A DNA stretch of 11,763 nt from DASRHG01 sp035650655 (lineage in GTDB: Bacteria; Desulfobacterota; Binatia; DP-6). Position 1 is the stretch's first letter. The number at the start of each line of letters is the position of its first letter. Both the position numbers and the translations under genes were made by a program. Positions 7,103-11,763 of the stretch are shown here, in pieces. The notes under the pieces were generated by a model that ran no database searches, was not told the DNA's origin, and saw only the letters and a program-made list of their open reading frames with translations. Location: contig DASRHG010000066.1 of assembly GCA_035650655.1 (NCBI GenBank), positions 1 through 11,763 of the forward strand, in the 5' to 3' direction.

Positions 7103-8166
7103 GGCGCCGCCTCGAGCCAGCGCGCCGCGCCGTCGCCCACGAAGAGCGCGCGCGTCGCGCGATGGGCGCGGCGGCCGCTGGCGACGACGGGCGCGAGCAC
7201 GAGCACGGTGCCGGCGCGGAGCGGCGTCGCGTCGTCGCCGTCGAGGTCGACCCACGGCGGAAGCACGCCGACGCCGAGGCCGTGCGCCAGGAGATCGGCC
7301 TGGCCGGCGCCCGCGGCGCGCGCCGCCTCGCGCAGGTCCGCCGTCGTGGCGCCCGTGCGGCAGTGCGCGGCGAGCGCCTCGGCCGCGTCCGCCCACGCGC
7401 GCCGGAGCGCCGCCGCCTCGGCACCGCCGCCGAGCGCGACGGACGTGCCGGCGACGCCCGCGTGGCCGGCGACGACGACGCCCAGCTCGAACGCGAGCGT
7501 CTCGCCCGCGTCGACCGTGTCCGTCGGCGCGAGCCGCTCGAGCCGGCGGCGCGCGCGCCAGAGGAAGCCCTCCGCGAGCGGGAAGCGCGCGCCGCCCGTG
7601 CTCATCGTCCGCGCCGCGCGCGCGAGGACGGCGGTGAGCGCGACGCCCGGCCGGACCGCCTCCGCGGCCGCCGCGACGGCGCGGCGCGCGGCGGCGAGCG
7701 CGGCCGCGATCGCGGCGACCTCGGCGTCGGTGAGCGGCCCCGCCGCCTCGGCGAGGAGCGGCGCGGCGTCGATCACGGGACGGCCGGGCGCCGCGGCGGC
7801 GAGGAGCGCCGCGAGCGCGGGCGCGACGACGTCGCACGCGACCGCGCCGTCGGTCGCCGCGACGAGCGCGCCGAGGCGCGCGAGCTGCGCGTCGGGGTCC
7901 CACCGGAGGGGCTCGACCGCGGCGCGCGGCATCCACGGGGGCGCGCCGTCGGGGTCGGTCGTGAAGACGAGGGCCGACGGCGCCCCCGCCGCGACGGCGA
8001 CCCACGGGACGCTTCCCCCGCTCCCCGCCACCTGCACGCGCCGCGCGCCGGACGCGAACGCCGCCGCGTGCGGCGTCGCGAGGAGGAGCGCGCCGACGCC
8101 GCGGCGAGCCATCGCCGCCTGCACGCGCGCGTAGCGGGCGCGGGCCGGGTCGGACGCGTCGGGCAT
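7099..8166 (-). CDS. M24/creatinase-fold protein lacking the metal site (probable pseudoenzyme)
   Basis: 355 residues, clearly the same two-domain architecture as the next gene: an N-terminal ARYARVQAAMARRGVGALLL opening and a C-terminal pita-bread half with LLAHGLGVGVLPPW (292-305). Aligned against the active paralogue, the ligands are altered: first Asp to Glu227 (AFELG), second Asp to Val238 or Gly237, fourth Glu to Ala325 (LVLAPV), fifth Glu to Thr338 (HRATRALF). Only His295 is kept. Creatinase shows that this fold can work without metal, but the acidic residues creatinase uses are not evident here either. A regulatory or structural partner of the active paralogue is likely. It is very rich in alanine and arginine. 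ATG at 8166 shares one base with the upstream stop (TGATG), and the stop lies inside the next start (GTGA). Confidence 0.75.
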   Translation of the reverse strand: MPDASDPARARYARVQAAMARRGVGALLLATPHAAAFASGARRVQVAGSGGSVPWVAVAAGAPSALVFTTDPDGAPPWMPRAAVEPLRWDPDAQLARLGALVAATDGAVACDVVAPALAALLAAAAPGRPVIDAAPLLAEAAGPLTDAEVAAIAAALAAARRAVAAAAEAVRPGVALTAVLARAARTMSTGGARFPLAEGFLWRARRRLERLAPTDTVDAGETLAFELGVVVAGHAGVAGTSVALGGGAEAAALRRAWADAAEALAAHCRTGATTADLREAARAAGAGQADLLAHGLGVGVLPPWVDLDGDDATPLRAGTVLVLAPVVASGRRAHRATRALFVGDGAARWLEAAP

Positions 8167-8609
8167 CACGGACGGCGGAGCCGGAAGCGGGGCAGCGACA
8201 CCTCGGGCGTCACGTCCTCGAAGAAGACCTCGACGGCGAGCCCGACGTGGAGCGCGTCGGGCCCGACGTCCACGACGTTCGACACGAGGCGCACGCCGGG
8301 CGCGCCGTCGAGCGCGACCACGGCGACCGTGAAGGGCACGTGGTCGGCCAGCGGCGGCAGGAACGCCCGGTGCACGACCGCGTACGAGAAGACGGTGCCC
8401 GTCCCGGGGAGCGGCGTCCATTCGTGCTCGAACCGGCGGCACCGCCAGCAGACCGGTGTCGGCGGGTGGCGGAACGCGCCGCACGCGGTGCAGCGCTGGA
8501 CGACGAGCGCGTGGCGGCGGCACGCGTCCCAGAAGGGCCGCGTGTCGTCCGTCACCGCGGGCAGCGGCATGCCGGGCGGGAGGTACGGCGACCGCGCCGG
8601 CGCGCTCAC
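8166..8609 (-). CDS. DUF35 / Zn-ribbon OB-fold protein
   Basis: 147 residues. An N-terminal helix (DTRPFWDACRRHALVVQ, 22-38) leads into a rubredoxin-like zinc ribbon with Cys40, Cys43, Cys54 and Cys57 (CTACG ... CWRC). An OB-fold follows (~68-145) with GTVFSYAVVHRAF and the VRLVSNVV strand. Known members are obligate partners of thiolase-like proteins: they stabilise Ltp2-type steroid side-chain aldolases, or help acetyl-CoA acetyltransferases and HMG-CoA synthase in archaea by channelling acyl-CoA. GTG at 8609 overlaps the thiolase stop as GTGA, so a complex with that protein is strongly suggested. Alternative in-frame starts would cut into the first helix. Confidence 0.9.
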   Translation of the reverse strand: MSAPARSPYLPPGMPLPAVTDDTRPFWDACRRHALVVQRCTACGAFRHPPTPVCWRCRRFEHEWTPLPGTGTVFSYAVVHRAFLPPLADHVPFTVAVVALDGAPGVRLVSNVVDVGPDALHVGLAVEVFFEDVTPEVSLPRFRLRRP

Positions 8610-9802
8610 GCCCGCTCTCCGCGCCGGAGGAGGAGCGCGCTCGTCGGGATGCCGCTCCCGCTCGCGACGAGACAGAGCTCGGCGTCCGCCACCTGGTTCA
8701 CGGCCGTCCCGCGGAGCTGCTTCACGCCCTCGACGACGTGGTTGAGCCCGTGGACGTACGCCTCGGAGAGGCTGCCGCCGGCGGTGTTCGTCGGGAGCGC
8801 GCCGTCGGGCCAGCGGAGCGCACCCGAGGCCGCGAAGGGCCCGCTCTCGCCGCGCGCGCAGAAGCCGAAGTCCTCGAGCTGGAGGAGGACCATGCCGGAG
8901 TAGTGGTCGTAGAGCTGCGCCACGTCGACGTCCGCCGGCCCGACGCCTGCCGCCCGCCAGAGGTCGTCGGCGACGGTGCGCCCGTTCCCGGTCGCGTAGT
9001 CCTCCTCGGGCATGTACTGCATCGCCCACGCCCCGCAACCCCACCGCGGCCCGCTCCCCTGCGCGGCGGCCACGACGTGGACTGGCCGATGGCGGCAGTC
9101 GCGGGCGCGCTCGGGCGACACGAGCACGAGCGCGTTCGCGCCGTCGGTCTCGAGGCAGCAGTCGAGGAGCCCGAAGGGCTCGACGATGCGCGGCGCGGCG
9201 GCGTGGTCGGCGAGCGTCATGGGACGGCCGTACATCACGGCGGCGGGGTTGCGGTTCGCGTGCGCGCGGAAGGTCACGGCGACGTGGCCCAGGTGCTCCT
9301 CGCTCGTGCCGTAGAGGTGCATGTGGCGGCGGACGAGGAGCGCCATGCCGACGGTCGCGTTCAGGAACCCGAACGGGAGCGCGAAGCCGAGCGCCGCGTC
9401 CTGCGGCCGGACGCCCTGCACGTCGCCCGCGAGCGCGCGCCCGAAGCGGCGGAACTGCCCCATCGCGATCGAGCGGTAGACGACGACGCAGCGCGCCCTG
9501 CCGCTCGCGATCGCCGCCGCCGCCTCGCCGACGGCCGCGCACGCGCCCCCGCCGCCCACGATCCACGTCGTGCCCGCCCAGGCGACGCGCGGCACGCCGA
9601 GGTCCGTCGCGACGAACGAGAACTCGTTCCGGTCGTTCGAGAAGGACGCGAAGCCGTCGACGTCGTCCATCGTGAGGCCCGCGTCGGCGACCGCCGCGAC
9701 GATCGTCTCGAGCGCGAGCTGGTACTCCGTGCAGCGGGTGAGCCGCCCCCACTTCGTGTACTCCGACTCGGCGATGCCGACGATGGCGGCGAGGTCCCGC
9801 AT
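8606..9802 (-). CDS. Thiolase-superfamily lipid-transfer protein, Ltp2/SCP-x-like
   Basis: 398 residues across the full thiolase fold. The nucleophile position is occupied (Cys88 in IVGGGGACAAVGEA), but the GHP histidine is replaced by Tyr349 (AGGSLSEAYVHG, 341-352), and the C-terminal CxG cysteine is missing (VASGSG, 379-384). QLYDHYSGM (297-304) is typical of the SCP-x/Ltp branch. This residue set argues against a classical thiolase and fits DUF35-partnered aldolases such as Ltp2, which retro-aldol-cleave hydroxyacyl-CoA side chains with tyrosines in the active site. The true substrate is unknown. ATG at 9802 is the only start, because an in-frame TAA lies 24 nt upstream. It is the first gene of the five-gene operon; the 98-nt gap upstream (9803-9900) must hold the operon promoter unless transcription enters from the Fic side. 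I see no convincing -35/-10 or Shine-Dalgarno there. Confidence 0.85.
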   Translation of the reverse strand: MRDLAAIVGIAESEYTKWGRLTRCTEYQLALETIVAAVADAGLTMDDVDGFASFSNDRNEFSFVATDLGVPRVAWAGTTWIVGGGGACAAVGEAAAAIASGRARCVVVYRSIAMGQFRRFGRALAGDVQGVRPQDAALGFALPFGFLNATVGMALLVRRHMHLYGTSEEHLGHVAVTFRAHANRNPAAVMYGRPMTLADHAAAPRIVEPFGLLDCCLETDGANALVLVSPERARDCRHRPVHVVAAAQGSGPRWGCGAWAMQYMPEEDYATGNGRTVADDLWRAAGVGPADVDVAQLYDHYSGMVLLQLEDFGFCARGESGPFAASGALRWPDGALPTNTAGGSLSEAYVHGLNHVVEGVKQLRGTAVNQVADAELCLVASGSGIPTSALLLRRGERA

Positions 9803-9900
9803 GGCGGTGCGCTCGGGCGAGGGTTAGCACACGCCGCGCGCGAGTGGCCAGCTGCCGGGAGCCCGCCGCCCGCGCTCGACGGGAGCTTCGCGTTCGCCTC

Positions 9901-10304
9901 TCAGACAGCCGTCTTGGGAGCCGGGTCGGATGTCCTGTCGTCGCCGGGCGTCCCGAACCGCGTCCGGATGTACTCCCGAGCGCTCTCCGGAGGCAGCTTC
10001 GCCGTTCCCGGGCCGCTCCGCACGAAGAAATCCCCCTCCGCCGCGGCCTCCATCCCCTTCCACTTGAGGAAAACCGGCTCGGGGCTTCGCTGGCAGCTCA
10101 CGACGCAAACCGTCCTGCCATCCACGATCTGCGTCTTCGGGTCGATGCACGTGCTGGCGCGGTCGCCGAGGCCGTTGCGCACGACCTGCGCCAGGTGCCG
10201 CATGAACTTGTCGTCGCTTTCGAGCCGATCGCGCTCGATTCCCACGACCGATCCGTCGTCGGCCACGCCGATCAGGAGATCCCGCCCTCGGTGTTGAGGA
10301 ACGC
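9901..10304 (-). pseudogene. Remnant of AlbA_2/Schlafen-type putative DNA-binding protein, 5' part lost
   Basis: The 3' half of an AlbA_2-family gene. AFLNTEGG is readable at 10304-10282 in one frame and continues as DLLIGVADDGSVVGIERD from 10281 in another, so one base is missing around 10281-10284. The rest is as in intact relatives: DDKFMRHLAQVVRN, a V-C-V-V-S-C-Q-R-S-P-E-P-V-F-L-K core, EGDFFVRSGPGTAKL and SAREYIRTRF, ending at TGA 9901. The N-terminal ~half of the domain is absent and the sequence is joined directly to an hsdR fragment. AlbA_2 proteins are frequent neighbours of type I restriction genes, so a deletion between adjacent genes is the simplest explanation. The less extreme base composition than the operon to its left suggests acquired DNA. 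Confidence 0.75.
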
Positions 10305-10305
10305 C

Positions 10306-11396
10306 GTCGGCTTCGTTCGCGAAGTCGAGCACCATCGTGCCCTTCTTCTCCGGGTGCGTGCGGTTGAGGCGCGACAGCGTCTGCACCGCGTTCGCGCCGC
10401 CGAGCTTCTTGTCGACGTACACCGTGTGCAGGAGCGGCTGGTCGAAGCCGGTCTGGAACCTGTTGGCGACGATCAGAAAGCGGTACTCGGGGCGCTCGAA
10501 CGTCTTCGCGGTCTGGGCCTCCGGGAAGCCGTTCATGTTGACCTCGGTGTAGGCTTGCCCGCCGTCCTGGACCGTCCCCGAGAAGGCGACGAGCGCCTTG
10601 AAGGGGTAGCCCCGCTCGGCGAGGTAGCGGTCCACCGCGAGCTTGTACCGGACCGCATGCAGGCGCGAGCGGGTGACCATCATCGCCTTCGCCTTGCCGC
10701 CGATCTCACCCTGCACCCTGTGTCGCGAAGTGCTCGACGCAGATCTGCACCTTCTCGCCGATCGCGTGCGGGTGCTGCTCGACGAACGACTTGAGCAGGT
10801 ACTCGGCCTTGCGTTTGTCGTATCGCGGGTCGTCCGCGACCTTCTCGAGCAGCCGCCAGTAGGCCTTGTACGTGGTGTAGTTCTGGAGCACGTCGAGGAT
10901 GAACCCCTCCTCGATCGCTTGCCGCATGCTGTAGAGGTGGAAGGGCGCGAAGCGGCCGTCGGCCCGCTTCACCCCGAAGAGCTCGAGCGTCTTCGGCTTG
11001 GGCGTGGCGGTGAAGGCGAACGTCGAGAGGTTGGGCAGGCGCCCGCGGCGCTCCATCTCGGCCAGCACCGCGCTCTCCAGCTCCTCCTCGGGTGTCGCCG
11101 CCCCGGCCGCTTCGGCCTCGGCTTCCTCGAGCGATCTCGAGGCGAGCACCGCCCTGAGGCTTCACCGCGAAGTGCGCGAGACAGCGGCCGTAGGCGAAGA
11201 GCGGCTCGCGCGGGTCGCGGTCGGGACGAGGTCGACGCTCTTGTCGTTCTTCGTGCCGTAGTGGAGCTGGCGCACGACGGCGAAGAGGTTCGCCGCGTAG
11301 AGCCGTCGCGTCGCCGGCGCAGGCGTCGGGGCCGTGCTGGAGCAGCGCACACTCGATCGCCTCCTCGAAGGCGCGCTCGGAGATCTCGGGGCTCAT
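10306..11396 (-). pseudogene. hsdR: Type I restriction enzyme R subunit, multiply deleted relic
   Basis: Collinear blocks of HsdR survive in shifting frames. 11396-11310: normal N-terminus (MSPEISERAFEEAIE...GDAT). 11305-11225: RLYAANLFAVVRQLHY...KSVDLV. 11222-11163: DRDPREPLFAYGRCLAHFAV. 11158-10718: LRAVLASRSLEEAE through helicase motif STFAFTATPKPKTLELFG to VEHFATQ. 10716-10306: VQGEIGGKAKAMMVTRSRLH, FLIVANRFQTGFDQPLLHTVYVDK, motif VI LSRLNRTHPEKKG and MVLDFANEAD. Missing are the stretch after the N-terminus, the nuclease core with its ELKN motif (between blocks 2 and 3), the whole motif I/II helicase lobe (between blocks 3 and 4), and the C-terminal region. An extra G at 10717 breaks the frame between blocks 4 and 5. 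It cannot make a restriction subunit. ATG 11396 overlaps the Fic stop as ATGA, so it once belonged to that operon. Confidence 0.85.
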
Positions 11397-11763
11397 AGCG
11401 GCTCGGTTCCTTCGGCAAGCACCTTCAGGCACGCATCGTAGGAGTAGACCCGGCCACGACGCCGCCCGGTGGTCTCGCGGACCATGCGCAGCTTCTCGAG
11501 CGCCTCGATGGCCCGCGTGACCGTGGGAACGGGCAGCCGGGTCGCCTCCGCGAGTCTGCCGATGGTCCAGAGCGGCCGCTCGCGGAAGGCGGTGTGGATC
11601 CGCGCGGCCGATCCCGAGCCGCGCCCGATGCCGTGGATGCGCTCCTGGTCGCGTGCGAACAACTCCGACAGCCGCCGCACCGTGGCCACCGCCCCCTCTG
11701 CCGTCTCCCGCACACCTTCGGCGAAGAATCGGCGCCACTCCTCCCACCCGCTCCGCTCGCGCA
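11393..11763 (-). CDS. Fic-family protein, C-terminal winged-helix part (5' end outside window)
   Basis: About 122 residues open to the right edge. The visible part begins WEEWRRFFAEGVRETAEGAV, the last helices of the Fic domain where the family has W-x-x-W-L-x-F-F-L-x-G-V. It continues with a helical linker and a winged-helix segment (LWTIGRLAEATRLPVPTVTRAIEALEKLRMVRETTG) and ends in the frequent Fic tail Y-D-x-x-L-x-x-L-x-E-G-T-E-P-L. The catalytic HPFxxGNGR motif would lie beyond the edge and cannot be checked. Fic proteins transfer AMP or related groups to target proteins; a Fic gene in front of hsdR is a recurring arrangement in type I restriction loci, where its function is not settled. 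Its stop overlaps the hsdR ATG (ATGA). This fragment shows no frame disruption, in contrast to the gene behind it. Confidence 0.85.
   Translation of the reverse strand, partial: RERSGWEEWRRFFAEGVRETAEGAVATVRRLSELFARDQERIHGIGRGSGSAARIHTAFRERPLWTIGRLAEATRLPVPTVTRAIEALEKLRMVRETTGRRRGRVYSYDACLKVLAEGTEPL

Noticed and set aside
5903..8134. Long plus-strand open frame opposite the two M24 genes
   Set aside because: Translation is compositionally biased with no motif, while the minus strand encodes full-length M24 proteins with overlapping start/stop codons.
7099..8166. First M24-like gene as a frameshifted pseudogene
   Set aside because: The frame is intact over the whole domain length and both ends overlap neighbouring genes in a regular way; only ligand residues are changed.

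Overview
The window is very G+C-rich (about three quarters by eye) and looks like a soil or sediment bacterium of the kind that contributes environmental genomes. The NHL-repeat protein carries a `DxDPCTxDSCDPxxGC` cysteine motif and a `DCL..TVV..CTDGDP.CD` tail, and a thiolase-like/DUF35 pair is present. To me this suggests a Binatota-, Myxococcota- or Rokubacteria-like lineage, but that is an inference from gene style. There is no rRNA or other marker gene to fix it.

Layout. (1) 1-2089, plus strand: the C-terminal part of a large NHL-repeat beta-propeller protein that runs in from the left edge. It ends convergently against the minus-strand block, with a GC hairpin between the two stop codons. 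(2) 2125-4819, minus strand: a FemAB/BioF2-type GNAT acyltransferase, a divergent Fe/Mn-family superoxide dismutase and an exported YbhB/PEBP-like protein. (3) 4845-9802, minus strand: a tight operon read in the order thiolase-like protein, DUF35 Zn-ribbon/OB protein, metal-site-less M24-like protein, metal-site-intact M24-like protein, ThiO-type glycine oxidase. All four junctions overlap (GTGA, TGATG, GTGA, ATGA), so the five proteins are probably made together. The thiolase-like protein lacks two of the three usual thiolase catalytic residues and resembles the Ltp2-type aldolases that pair with DUF35 proteins. (4) 9901-11763, minus strand: the remnant of a type I restriction locus. The C-terminal end of a Fic-family protein overlaps the start of hsdR by ATGA. 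The hsdR gene is destroyed: several collinear blocks survive, the nuclease core and the first helicase motifs are missing, and there are frameshifts. What is left is fused to the end of an AlbA_2/Schlafen-type gene.

Most promising points: the coupled five-gene operon, which has one catalytically eroded and one intact M24 protein and may be an undescribed catabolic unit; and the block-wise deleted hsdR relic, which is either strong gene decay or an assembly artefact.
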